Assembly: GCF_950023065.1 (NCBI RefSeq)
Contig: NC_088677.1
Coordinates: 65,125,469-65,189,468 of the forward strand
Direction: 5' to 3'
Length of the DNA: 64,000 nucleotides
DNA from: Planococcus citri
Taxonomy: Eukaryota; Arthropoda; Insecta; Hemiptera; Pseudococcidae
The position numbers were made by a program, and so were the translations under genes. The notes below the pieces were generated by a model. That model saw only the letters and a program-made list of their open reading frames with translations, was not told the origin of the DNA and ran no database searches. Below, in pieces: positions 22,239 through 33,914 of this stretch (positions are counted from its first letter, which is position 1; each line of letters starts with the position of its first letter).

Positions 22239-25200
22239 AAATATTAATTTGAAAAGGACGTTTCCGATGAATTTTACGTGTAAAAATCGAAAAATGGGAT
22301 ATTCAACTGGAAATGTCGAAGGATTGTGCAATTTTCACTTCGAAACGTGTTGTAAAACCCATTATTCCGTAAACTGCATTAGAAGATAAGATGCCTAAAA
22401 GACTGTACAGGACAGCGTTATCGCAGACCATCTTATCTGGTTTCAGTTCGGGGAACCGATCACGTCTCGATTTTCAAGTTCTAACAAAATCTTTGTATTT
22501 CATTTGGTTTTAGTTTGCTTTCGAATGTCGTGTTCTCAGCCTCAGAGTGGAAGAGGTTTTTGGTTTTTCAGATTTTTTTAATGATTTTTACTTTCAATTT
22601 TTCTTTTAATTTACCGCAAATGTCGATTTTTATCGATTCGTGTTCAATTTTTCGCGTGTTTGAAATATTTTATTCAATAAGATGGTCCCAGATGCGGTCA
22701 ACATTCATGTAGAAATGTGTGGTCCAATTTTGGTAAGATTTTTGATATTTGAACTTTACGTGATACGTTGTACGTAAGCAATGTTCGTAATTAGGTCGGA
22801 CTTTTGAAATATGTATTTTGACGTCATATTTTTGAAGATTTTCAAATTTGAAAACATCTTTTGCTCTTTTTTTGTTTTTCGCCAAATTGAGTTCGATTTT
22901 AAATTGAATTTTGTTGAATTTTTCAAAGAATAATAATTCGATTTTGGCGAATTTTAATTAAAGTATGGAAGGAACTGAATGGTTTCACAAGAGTATTTCT
23001 TCCTCGACAGTTCGGTTGGATTTTTCATTTGATTTTCTATAGATTTTGGTATGGTTTTTCGAAGATTCGTGTTTCAATGCTGATAAATTTTTCGGCGATC
23101 ACGATGGTGAAGAAAGAATAAAGAAGGCTGAGTATTGTGGAAACAATTTTTTGCACGATTTGGAGATTTAGTGGGATTTTTTTGAGTTTAGTTGTATGTA
23201 TGTATTTTGATTTTCCATGATTTTTTTTTTTTTTTGAAGACCCTTTCATTGTTTGGGATGGCTATGTCCTTGAACATGAGAAAGAGGGGGAGGAATGTGA
23301 ACGATTTTGGATGATTTTTCCACAACTATGAAATTTGATGAACGTTTTCATCGGGTTTTGATTATTTACAAAACAGTTTCGATTTTCAACCAATATTTTG
23401 CGATTTGCAACAAAATACAAATATTATTTGTATTTTGTTGCAATTTTTTTTTTTTTTTTCGATAATGAGAAGAACGGAAAAGAGATAAGTGAGAAAATTA
23501 TCCGGTTACTTCAAGCTCAAGGTAATTAACTAATTATTAATAGGAAACTTGCTATTTCGAAACATACCTACGTCCCGAATTTGATCTTATTCGCCTGGCT
23601 ATCATCGTCAGATCTAACGAAAAGATCGAAATTTGATTATCGATTTTCTTGAAATGTGTTTGATTGCATTTTAATTTTGATTCTTATCGTTCGTTTGTTG
23701 GTAAATTTGATGGCTCAGAATTATAAGATCGCATTTGTTTACATTTGAAGCAAGAGAAAAATTTTGAAAAGAATTGAGGTTATTAAATTTTTTGTTTTTT
23801 CTTTCAGAATGTAAAATTCTCAACTTTTATGACTTTTTGAGCAACAGGCCCAACGTGTCTAATGTCGAATTTCTTGAACTCACAGATTTGAATTTACGAC
23901 TTTTTTTCACTTTTTCGACTCGTAGACACTGAAATTGATCAACTTTCAGCTTTTAAAAAAATTGACTATATTTGACGGATAAGTTTTCATAAATATCGCA
24001 TTAATATGATACCAAATTTTCCTTCCCTTCACAAACTTCTGTATTTGGCTAAAATGAATTTTAAACTTGTCTAATGACCTAAAACGATCATATGCAAGTA
24101 CGAGTAAGTATATGTACTAAAAATGCCAAGAGACCATTCTGAACTAGAGAAAAAATTCTAAAAATTGGAACAATCTGAACATTTCGTAAAATTTGAAAAC
24201 TTTGAGCTCTTGGTGGGGTGGGGGGGAGTCAAACGTAGACTAAAAAATTTGACATTTTTCCTGCATCTTATTGAAGTTATTTGACCATGATTTTTCGGTA
24301 GGCTCCATCAAAATATGGACATTGTCGAGGTAGATGATCTCCCCTTTCTACTTCTTTTCAGCTGCACTCCTCAGAGAAATACTCAGAAAAATCCAAATTT
24401 AGACAAATGGGTCTCCCTCCTCCCGCCCCCCTACTGAACAAATGCATTCCAGGACACCCTTGTTCATGATTCCAATCGAACAAATTTCGATTCGCCCAAG
24501 CAAACGTCTTCTATTTTAGCAACCTATGAGCAGATGTGTTTTTTTTTTCATCCTCGCATCGATTTTTCATTTTCCTCGATAATTTTAATTTACGTAATAA
24601 AATTATCAAAAAATTCAACAACAAAAATTTACGATTCGTTACACTTGTACTTTTTTTTACGTTACATCTTTTCTCGCAGATTTTTTTAATATCTATGGGA
24701 AATTCGAAAAAGAGAAATGACGATAACAAGTAACCGAAGAGGTGGGGTATAGCTCTGGAAGAAAGATGAGAGAGTGAAAATCATTTTTAAAGCTACATCA
24801 AATCCTTAACTGAAAACTTTGTACCGTGGATGAAGAGAATTTGAATGTGTAGGTTTGATGTCGGCTACGTCTGAAGAGGAAAGCGCAAGAAGGCAGGCAG
24901 GGGGGGTTTAGCGAAGTATACACGGGTTTAAAAAGGAGGTTTTTCGCTTCCGGGAAAGTAGTACAAGAGATTAGGTTTATTTTAAGTAACTTTTAACCGG
25001 TGGTGAAACGTCTACCCTCCTCCTGATACGTTTACTTTTTCGGTTTTAGTCTACATTGTATGAACTATGAAAAGTCTCTGGTCGTACGAGTGTGTGGGAA
25101 ACGGCAACATGTAATATTAATATCTGCTCTAAGGCGCGCCTTATAGTACGTTGTTTAGTAAAAAGGTACATATATCTTTGGTTGTGTGTAACTTTGTACC

Positions 25201-26528
25201 GATGCGATGTCGAAGTTTAAAAGTAAGTTGTTTTCCGGAGTTGGTTATGCATTTATATAGAGTACTACTACGTACTTTACGTATACGTTCGTACGTATGT
25301 CCTATGTAGTATTTTCATTGGAAAGTTTTTCTTTGCTTTTCAAGTAGTCTGGATTTTAGTTTTTGGTATACTCGTACTCGTATATACGATTTGATGGTTT
25401 CATTTCTTAAAATGTTGTACGACATGAGACCTTCTGGCGTTATGAAATTTTTATTACACGATGATTTATTCGCTATACAAAAGTAAAGCTTTGAATATGA
25501 ATTAAAAAACGAGGCGTACCACGTACTACGTATATAGAGCTTTTGTAGATATACTCGTATTTAAAAACCTATTCGAAGATTAAGGTCGACTCTTACCCGG
25601 CCGAGTGCGCTCTTCACATCGTTTAATTGTCATTTCATCGAATACGAATCAGTCATCGTGCCACTTGTAATAAAATAAACAACAAAGGCTCGCCCAAGTT
25701 TGTAGCTCTAGCAGCAACAACAACTACAACAACCTTCGTAAGTACATAAGATTGTGAAAAGAAAAGCAGCTTAAATTTACTCATTTCGCAGATAACAATT
25801 GGAGAGAAAAAAAGGAAAAAGAAAAAAGGGTATAGAGAAAATCGCCTCAACGACGTAGCAGAGGTAAAGAGAGTACGAGAAAAAAGTAATCACATTACGA
25901 CGGGCAACAATGTGTACAATAGAATCTCACTAGACATCCCTGCTGGGTAAAGGATTCTCTTTCTTGACAGCTTATCGATGTTACAACTAGGAGGACTAAT
26001 AGTTTTTTTTCTCCTCTCACGCTCAGCTCAGTTTTTCCAACTCATCTCTAATCGAGGTACCTTATGCCTGGCTGTACGTTCTTCTCTCTTCCCCCCATCA
26101 AGCCAGACCGACCGGTGTACGATGGATAAATGAAAATAAGTTTTCGAGAGATTTTTTCAGCCGCGACGATGTTTTCATCAATGTCAGAACGAGCAACGAG
26201 AGATTCAGATTGGTCTCTCGAGTGATACTCGAATAGGAAAATATTACGTTTGGGGTTTATAGAGAGCCGGAAAAAAGGCTGGGGGTTCATTTTATGCCCA
26301 AATGAATGCGCTGATTTGCGCTCCGAAATCTAGAACTGATCGTTTTAAAATCTAAGGTTTTTTTTTTTTATTTTTAGATCACTTTACATCGGAAATACGT
26401 GATCGGTTTGAAGCGAAGGGAAAATAAAATATATCTCATTAGAGGTGGATCAGTTTCCAACTTTTTTCGAAATCTGACAAAATCTAGTGTGAGGATCATT
26501 CCACGTCAATTCGACCAAAAAGTTAGTG
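22239..26528. other. No gene recognised; one 39-bp palindrome
   Basis: AT-rich filler with G runs near 24213 and 24900. At 23405-23443 a perfect palindrome (19-bp arms, one central base) starts TTGCAACAAAATACAAATA. No domain-like translation found. Confidence 0.4.
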
Positions 26529-26795
26529 GACCCATTTGACCTCTATTTTTACGTATCTGTTGAAAAAGTTGAAAAAATCCTTTTACTCAATGAAATGAAC
26601 TCCTCACAAAAAATCAAAATTCGAAAAAATTGAATTTTCAATTTCAAACATGAAAAAAGTTTAAATTTATTCAGTTGTCTTATTTTGACCTCTTTCTAAC
26701 GTATTTCATGAAAAAGTTGATAAAAATTACACTCACTACAAAAAAAAAAGAGATTTCCTTTGAAAATTAATCGTCGAGTTAAAGTTGAAGCTTTG
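26529..26795. repeat. Segmental repeat, copy 2 of 2 in window
   Basis: Direct match to 21905-22238, about 90 percent similar by eye, with an internal deletion after ACACTCACTACAAAAAA. It is preceded by GGATCATTCCACGTCAATTC, which may belong to the same repeat family. Confidence 0.85.
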
Positions 26796-28772
26796 ATGAG
26801 TTCATCTCATCGAGTGATAGGGTTTTTTATTCAACTTTTTCATTTTTTTAGTTACTTTTTGTTTTGGGTGAAATTGAGGAAAAGAAACATTTTTTGAGAA
26901 ATATTCTCAAACATATTTCTGTATGATTTATTCGAAATGCTTTTGTTCGAAATATGGAGGAGGGGGAATTGGAATTCGGAGTTCTACCAAAAAGAGAGAA
27001 GAATGTGTGTACAATTTTTGGAAATGGCTCGAATTTGTCTGATTTCACAATTTTCCGGAATAAAAAATTAAAATGGTAAATTTCGAGATAGGGACATTAA
27101 GTACCCTCTGTGTGTGTACGGAGAGAGAAGCGTACTTCATGGTTGCTCAAAAAGTCATGAGTCATGAAACTCGAATATTTTCCATTCTGAAAGAAAAAAT
27201 GAAAAAGCATCACTCAATTCTTCTTATTTTTTTTTTTAAGAATTTTGCTCTCGCGTCTGCTCAAAATTAGGTCGATTCAGATACCTTTACTTTTTATTCA
27301 GTAAGTTAACTTGAAAATTTCACGAAAATGTTGAAATTTTTTGAAATACCTATCATGTGTTCGAAACCCCCCCCCCCACCCAAATATATCGCAGGAAAAG
27401 TATCGCAAATCCCTTTCACTTCCCCCCTTTTTTCAATTTTAAATATTTTTCAAGGAATTGGAAAACGCTTTTGATATCATTTGAAGTGTTAGTATGACAT
27501 GCTCCTGCGATCTTATCGAATGCAACCATCATAACATGATGTACAACTTCAGTTGCATACTTACCCTCTTGAAGTAGCCAGACCATTTCTGATTCACCTT
27601 GTATTCTATGTACAATATATATCAATGTAGAGACAGAAAAGGAGAGATGTTTCACCTGCCAAAATAATTTTTTGATTTGTTGTGTTGCATGTAATATTAC
27701 ATTTTAACGTCGAATTAACCTGTTGAAATATAAAATTCTTGGAATTGAATTTTTCATAGGTTGGCGAAGATCTCGAGAAGTAGAATAAATCGAAAGTGAA
27801 ATTTTCTATTCGTGTGGTAGGTCTTTGCATTGTGTAATGTTGTTGTTTGATTGCGGTGAATGATCTCACGATGATTTTTTGATAATTTTTCTTTTAATTA
27901 TTTTGCTGTTTCTCTCTTTTTCTTTCTCTCTGTCTCTCTTTGTCTTTCTACTGATTTGTTTTTTATGCGAAGTTTGCACCCTTTTGAGAGTTTGATTTTT
28001 TTTTCATCACAGCGTTTTCATAGCAGATTTTTCTCTGTCGCTTGATTTCAAGTCCTTTAAAACCTGAATATACCGTGTAGCTTGTTGAATTTGTTGATTG
28101 TTGAAATGATGTACGCAGAAGTGAGATATTTTGTGTGTATTGGAAAATGCGTTGAATTATTTTGAAATTATCGAGTTATTGGGTAGCGAGATTTATCTGA
28201 AGTGAAGTATTGTTGAGAGAACCGACTAATCGCCTGTACAGTGTACAGTGTACCAAGGTAGACAAAAAATTTGTTTTTGTTTTATGAGTGTCGAAAATGT
28301 TACCAACTGATAGAAAGTAGAAGAGGAAGTGCTTTACCTACATACTGCAATCAGTACAACGCACGGTATATTACGCTATATTATATTTTTAATTTTCTTA
28401 TTGTTTCATCTATTATGTATTTTGTTTCATTTACTACTATTTTCTAGTTTTTATTTTCTAATACTTCTTTCTAACATCTGTTTGTTTTTTGTTTTGTTTT
28501 CTGTTCTTAATTGTCGCTGTATAGAGACATCGCCGCCGGACTTAAGGTATGAATTTGTTGTATTACCTACTATTATTTTTCTGCTTTTTTTTAGTAGCGG
28601 TGAAGGATTATCTTAATCATTTATGCCAATTTTCTTGTGCATTGCAAAATATAAAACGAAGCTGAAAAGTAAATATTACAGATGTTGATTGCTGCGAATG
28701 TATACTGTTAAAAATTCCAAAAATTGAGTTTTGAAACTTCGAAAAAATATTTTTTATGAAAAAATGGGTACC
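26796..28772. other. No gene recognised
   Basis: AT-rich with a C run at 27367-27377 and a CT-rich patch near 27905-27950. No reliable coding sequence or element ends. Confidence 0.4.
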
Positions 28773-28777
28773 AGTCG

Positions 28778-29867
28778 CACAGTGGGCCACAGACCCCCCA
28801 AAAACGGCGATAATTCGGATTCAACCCTCATCGATGTGCAATATGTCGATTAATACGTTTTCGACATCGTAGAATTCGAATCTGCACTTATTTTTTTTGT
28901 AGGGGTGGGGGGTGAGGCGTGGGGAGTGGGAAAATTTCAAATTTTGCATATATTATCGTGTGATATATCGATTAATATGTTTTCAAGGTCGTAGAGTTCG
29001 AATCCGGAGTTATTTTTTTAGTAGGAGTTGGAACTGAGGCGTGGAGAGGTAAAAACTTCCAAATTTTGCTTATATTATCGTTTAATATGTCGATTGTAAT
29101 GTTTTTGAGGTTCTTAATATCGTTGATTTGAAAAATTGATTTTATGTCTCAAATAATGTATTTCAATCTAAATTGAATCGAGTATATCATGTTTTGATCT
29201 TAAAATTGCAATATTTCGGCAATTGAGAAAGAAATTGATGTATTTTTAATAGAAAAATGAACCTGCAGAGAAAATGTGCAATTATGTGCAAAAAATCGCC
29301 AAAACATAGTATACACCACTCCCAAATACACATCACTATGCATAAGAGAACACACGATATTGCCCGATTATGTGAATTTTGTTTCAAAATGTGTTCTGAT
29401 TTTATATAAAAAACTGTAAACTTTGAAAATCAGTGGTATAACAAAACATCAAAAAGTAAATTTGGAATTTTTCACCTCCCCATGCCTCACCTTCCACCTC
29501 TACAAAGAAACTAACTCCAGATTCGAACTCTACAACCTCGAAAACATATCAATCGACATATTACACAATAATATACCCCAAATTTGAAATTCCCTCCTCC
29601 CCACGCCTCACCACCCACCCTTACCAAAAAAATAACTCCAGATTCGAATTCTACGACCTTGAAAACATATTAATCGATATATCACACGATAATATATGCA
29701 AAATTTAAAATTTTCCCACTCCCCACGCCTCACCCCCCACTCCTACAAAAAAAATAAGTGCAGATTCGAATTCTACGATGTCGAAAACATATTAATCGAC
29801 ATATTGCACATCGATGAGGGTTGAATCCGAATTATCGCCGTTTTCGAGGGGTCTGTGGCCCACTGTG
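28778..29867. mobile_element. Transib-like non-autonomous foldback element, 1,090 bp
   Basis: The ends are exact inverted copies beginning CACAGTGGGCCACAGACCCC (28778 rightward, 29867 leftward). The 5-bp sequence AGTCG flanks both sides directly (28773-28777, 29868-29872). Inverted arms extend over 300 bases and are built of 122-bp modules (CGATTAATAYGTTTTC at 28847, 28969, variant at 29091; mirror copies in the right arm). The centre, about 29110-29440, is unique and non-coding. A CACAGTG terminus plus a 5-bp target duplication is the hallmark of Transib, the superfamily related to RAG1. The heptamer equals the V(D)J signal heptamer. At the left end a 13-base gap is followed by CCAAAAACG, close to the signal nonamer. 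Superfamily is inferred from termini only; no transposase is present. Confidence 0.75.
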
Positions 29868-29938
29868 AGTCGAACCATTTCCAATACTAATGAAAATTTG
29901 AGATTTCCATTTCCATCTCGGATTGATGCTACTTTTTT

Positions 29939-30166
29939 TTAACTTTGTTGGACACTGGCTGTGGAACAGTCTTTCATAACATCCTTGAGAAGCTGAAATT
30001 GTCCATCTAGAGCAATGACATCGATTCCCAGATGTACTGAGTTTTCACGTAAAATTTCGATTACTTGTGCTTCTGCATACTTTCCAGTGACATTTTTCAC
30101 ATAAAAGAAGAGCATTTCGATCGATTGGCACACATTTTTAAAAATAATTTCAGGACAATTTTTCAC
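29939..30166 (-). pseudogene. Unrecognised coding remnant, 75 codons
   Basis: The minus-strand frame encodes a non-low-complexity peptide with features such as CQSIEMLFFYV, KYAEAQVIEILREN and a central ALDGQFQLL. The DGQ motif recalls uncharacterised transposon-associated proteins in arthropods that contain DGQW/DGQF, but I cannot name the family. It lies between the Transib-like element and the hAT-type MITE. It may be part of an older element that both interrupted. Treat as a hypothetical fragment. Confidence 0.3.
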
Positions 30167-30309
30167 TTTTTAAAATCTGCATTACATACACGACAACGCG
30201 CAGAATATCCACTTGTTAACAAAAATTATATTATACATAATATATAACCAATACATTCCTAATTTCCCAAGTATGATATGCAAATTGCAAGTAGATGATT
30301 TATAACTCA

Positions 30310-30926
30310 TTAGGGTGGTCCTTAAATAGACAACAAAAAAAAAAAATCGCGATTTCTTCTGCTCCCAGCCCTCACAGTGGTGATCTCTGATGAGAAAATA
30401 ATCCCTATTTTTCATTTTTTCCATTTTTGAAAAACTTGGGCTGCGGTGGGCCTCTTGATCTTCAAAAATTCTACTTCGAAGCAAAATTTTTAAAATTCTA
30501 AAATTTTAAGTTCCAACGCTTTTGAAAAGTCTTTTCTGAGTAAAATGAACTCTTATGAGGATACTAACCCCCTCCCTAGAAAACCAAGTCGGTCCCCTAG
30601 AATAGCTGAAATTCGTATTTTACATTAAATTTCAGCTATTTTAGGGGGTCAGTTTGGTTTTCAATGGAGGGGGCTAAAATCGTCATGAGAGTTTCTTTTA
30701 CTCAAAAAGAGACTTTTTAGAGATAATAGAACTTGAAATTTTGAAATTTTAAAATTTTACTGTGAATTTGTATTTTATAAAATGTTTGAAAATTGAGGGG
30801 CTCACCGCAGCCTGAGTTTTTCGACAATAGAAAAAATAAAATGTAGGGAATTATTTTTTCACCAGAGGTCACCACTTTGGGAATTGGGAAGGAGAATACC
30901 TACTTCGAAAATAAGGACTGCCCTAA
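30310..30926. mobile_element. hAT-type foldback MITE, 617 bp, exact 8-bp TSD
   Basis: The left end TTAGGGTGGTCCTTA and the inverted right end TTAGGGCAGTCCTTA are flanked directly by ATAACTCA (30302-30309 and 30927-30934). An 8-bp target duplication is typical of hAT elements. The whole element is a long imperfect inverted repeat. Its centre is CTAGAATAGCTGAAATT / AATTTCAGCTATTTTAG around 30597-30650. Arms share the passages on GGCTGCGGTGGGCC / GCTCACCGCAGCC and CTAGAAAACCAAGT / GTTTGGTTTTCAATGG. No transposase frame. Confidence 0.85.
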
Positions 30927-30934
30927 ATAACTCA

Positions 30935-31350
30935 CTAATAGACGACTCCGTGATCCACGGCAGCTCTTTCTCCCACTCACGTCTATATTTCTGTGACCGA
31001 AAGGAAGCAGATTGTTTCTCATTGGCGTTCCGAGTCGTTTGAATCTGAACTGATATCATCAGGATCTGATGATAATTGAGGATCCTTTGTTTTTTCTTTG
31101 TCGCCGTACGATTACGAGAAGCATGTCTCTTTCTTTTCAATCTAGATATTTCTCCAGGGGAGTGATTATCATCACATTGCATAAGAAAGAATTTCAGTAG
31201 GTAATTCATGAAAAACTTACTGGCAGACGATTCGGCATTACTTTCATATTTTGAATCCGGTTCAGAATCACTAATAAGAGAAAGATGACTTTTTTTGTTT
31301 TTTAAAGGTGATGTTGATTTTGATGATCGTGATTCTAATTGCAAAAACAT
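30935..31350 (-). pseudogene. Unrecognised coding remnant beside the hAT MITE
   Basis: The minus-strand open frame (upstream end 31350) has a Ser/Asp/Glu-rich start, a basic stretch KKKQR, and a block SQKYRREWEKELPWI just before the MITE. KYRxEWE..W resembles an N-terminal block seen in many hAT or zinc-finger transposon proteins, but the match is short. The frame runs into the MITE at 30934 and would end there. A GTAAGT donor-like site at about 31217-31222 could mean an intron. A decayed transposon gene is the likeliest reading. Confidence 0.3.
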
Positions 31351-32177
31351 CGATTAAATTCAAATATTTAAGTTATCATTATTACAATGCACAAGAAAGA
31401 ATTTCAATAAGTTATATCCATGTTTCTAAAATCATTGTCGAGTTGTGTCTTATGGGTGGTACGAGTATATTCCATACCATTTTTTACACGCTCGATTATC
31501 ATTACAACTTCCGCCTCTTTCTCATCGAGACTTTGACGGAACCTGTTAACCTGAAATACAAGTAGCATTTCATCTTGGACCTTTTCAGCTCATACATATA
31601 GCGGGGCCTCCAATAATGAATGACAGTAGTAATACCACCAACTTTCCGATATCTTTGCTATTATCTGTGTTTAATGAATCTTCAAAATGTGGATTCTTCG
31701 CATCTCAACTTTGACTGATTCAATTTGAAATACATACAATAATCGTTCAACTTCGATTTTTGTAAACACATCGACAACAAACAAATTCAAAAGATTACAC
31801 ATCAATCAATATAATTTAATTATTTTCTCTCATCATCAAACGATATTAATAATATTGCATTGCGGACAGAAAACTGGTTCCATTTTTTAATTTAAGGTGA
31901 ATGGAATACTCATCAGTCCCATATGGGAATAAGAAAGGGTACTGAAGGGGAGGGGATCGTATGACTGATGCGTTTCAGTTACCCTATGGAGGATATAATT
32001 TCGTCCTGAAAATAAAAACAAACATTTTATAAGATAAGCACTTCAATAATTAATAAAACCACAAAAATACTTATGTTTGATTGCATTCAATAATAATATG
32101 CATCACAATTCCCATATTCTTCACCCTTCAACACGATCACAATAATTTGATTAATGGATGGAACATTCGTTCTACCT
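31351..32177. other. No gene recognised
   Basis: AT-rich sequence between transposon remnants. A short passage at 31380-31405 (ACAAGAAAGAATTTCAATAAG) resembles 31178-31203, suggesting a small duplication. Confidence 0.35.
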
Positions 32178-32450
32178 TTATGCACGTTTGTTGCTTTGCT
32201 TTCTTTGATTAAGTACGACTTTAATATAATCGATGCTATTGTTATTCACTTTCATTACCTTTTTGTAAAAGGTAATTGACCCATTAATTGCTCCATTAAT
32301 TGCTCGGTGACCTTGACGTTGATTTTTTTGGCAGGTGACACATTCATTCGCGATAAACTTGGCTTTGGATCTCGCATTCAAGATCCAATAATTCTCACGA
32401 AGTGTGGCGAGAAACAATCTCAAAGTAGGGTGGTTTAGATCGTTGTGCAA
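32178..32450 (-). pseudogene. BEL/Pao-type integrase zinc-binding fragment
   Basis: The peptide starts HNDLNHPTLRLFLATLRENY and continues WI..ARSKAKFI to CVTCQ. This is the H2C2 integrase zinc-binding module (H-x4-H, C-x2-C) in the form usual for BEL/Pao LTR retrotransposons (TL..LR..YWI...R......C..C). After CVTCQKNQ the sequence no longer matches an integrase core and contains a small duplication (INGAINGSI). No initiator Met exists at the start, because the frame continues upstream through one TAA into piggyBac-like sequence. No LTRs or other pol domains are visible. Fragment only. Confidence 0.7.
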
Positions 32451-32772
32451 TTATTGACGTATAATTTCAGCCCATATCGATCTGGCTTTGCCTGATGAAT
32501 AGACGACGAATCCACAACGTCCGTGGAAACCCAACATGGTTTCATCCAGCGTCATGTTCGAGCTAGGTCGATTATCTTGCTGGCAGTTTCTCAAAAAACT
32601 TGACCATATTTCTCGAAACAACGCAAATCGATCTGCTTCAACTCTTTGTGGCCGAGTTCGTTCATCATCAAATCTTATTATTCTCAATAGAAATTTAAAG
32701 CGATTTGCAGACATTGTATTAGCGAATATTGCCGGTCCGATGTTTTGACTCCAGAGGTCTTCAACCCTTACG
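32451..32772 (-). pseudogene. piggyBac-type transposase fragment
   Basis: The minus-strand frame, open from about 32772, reads VEDLWSQNIGPAIFANTMSA and continues NRFKFLLRIIRFDD..TR, then FREIWSSF, then MTLDETMLGFHGRCGF and VYSSGKA. These are conserved blocks of piggyBac (DDE_Tnp_1_7) transposases; the D in LDE lies in the region of the first catalytic Asp. The N-terminal end is cut at 32773 by a foldback. The C-terminal end switches after SGKA to BEL-like sequence. A TAA at about 32451 ends the frame. A broken, non-functional copy. Confidence 0.8.
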
Positions 32773-33263
32773 AAATTATTTTATGGTCTTTTTGATGTGT
32801 TCTCATTTACTTTACTACTTGGTCTCATTGTTTATATCGTTCCTAATGTGGGTTTATTTCAGATCCATTTCAAGTTTTTTTCTCATTATCAAATTATTAG
32901 GTATTGTTTGTTCATTTGTTTTTAATGATAGTTAGAACTATGACTTTGTCCAACATGAAATTTATCCATTTTTATTTTTACATTGATATAATTTGATTTT
33001 TAATAAAAGATTTTATCTTGTTATCTTATACGATGTATTTTTCTCAATGTAAAAATAAAAATGAATAACCTTCATGTTGGACAAATGCATACTTCTAACT
33101 ATCATTAAAAACAAAATGAACAAACAATACCTAATAATTTGATGATAAAATGAGAAAAAAACTTGAAATGGATCTAAAATAAACCTACATTAGGAACGAT
33201 ATAAACAATGAGACCAAGTTGTAAAGTAAATGAGAACACATCAAAATGACCATAAAATAATTT
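32773..33263. repeat. 491-bp near-perfect inverted repeat (foldback)
   Basis: The left arm 32773-32986 and right arm 33054-33263 are reverse complements at roughly 95 percent, separated by 67 bases. Example: GGTCTCATTGTTTATATCGT on the left, ACGATATAAACAATGAGACC on the right. The left edge coincides with the point where the piggyBac frame stops. I do not see a convincing target duplication, so it may be a MITE or an inverted duplication. Confidence 0.85.
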
Positions 33264-33449
33264 TACAATAAAAAAAATTGAAGTCATAATTGTCTTACAA
33301 TCATAGTAGGAATAGGAACAAATGAACTTGGGTCAAAAAACATGGTAAAACATCGCAAAACTGACGTTTAATTAAGTAATATGCAATATTAAAAAAAAAA
33401 TCACAACATAAAAAATAATTTCGGATCGCTCACAGAAAATGATAATTGT

Positions 33450-33655
33450 TCAAAAATTACAAGTTACAATGAACGAATTATCATGAAGGAACATAACTTT
33501 TGTAACAGTAGTTGGAGCTAACGAAGTTCGTTTTTTCACAATAATATTACCTGTTGTAGAAAAACTACGTTCTGCAAAAGTACTGAACATTGGCACTACC
33601 AACATTTTTTTTGGCAAGGCGAGATTCTCTTTCCAAAACTCCAAAATATTTCAGG
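33450..33655 (-). pseudogene. hAT transposase C-terminal dimerisation domain fragment
   Basis: The peptide EFWKENLALPKKMLVVPMFS continues TFAERSFSTTGNI, then KKRTSLAPTTV and MFLHDN. This is the classical hAT C-terminal dimerisation signature (LP.la...l.vp..sa.sER.FS..g.i....R..L.p..v..l.flh.N). Upstream of NILEFW the frame meets a TGA. The catalytic core is absent nearby. A C-terminal remnant. Confidence 0.8.
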
Positions 33656-33914
33656 TATCCTCCATGTGAGGTTCATTTGGATCAGTTTTTCATTTCAACC
33701 AATTTTAAGCCCTAATTGACTAATGGACCATTCAAGGGGTCTAAAAAATGAGAGTTTTTGAATGCATGTGCAGTGGAGAAATTTTAATCGTGAAATATTA
33801 AAGGCGACCCTGAGCTCAAGGGAGGGCGAGACCCCCAAACCCCCCCCCCCCCTAACTATGCCTCTGTCCGCTTCAGTGGAATTGTTTACAGCCATGAAGT
33901 CACGCTTATCATAT
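33656..33914. other. Short spacer with C run
   Basis: A 13-C run lies at 33840-33852. On the minus strand GCATAGTTAGGGGGGG..TTTGGGGGTCT resembles ends of degenerate dispersed repeats. No gene. Confidence 0.35.

Noticed and set aside
30859..31350. Confident hAT or zinc-finger protein call from KYRREWEKELPW
   Set aside because: The motif is short and the neighbouring sequence does not supply further family blocks, so I keep it as an unrecognised remnant.
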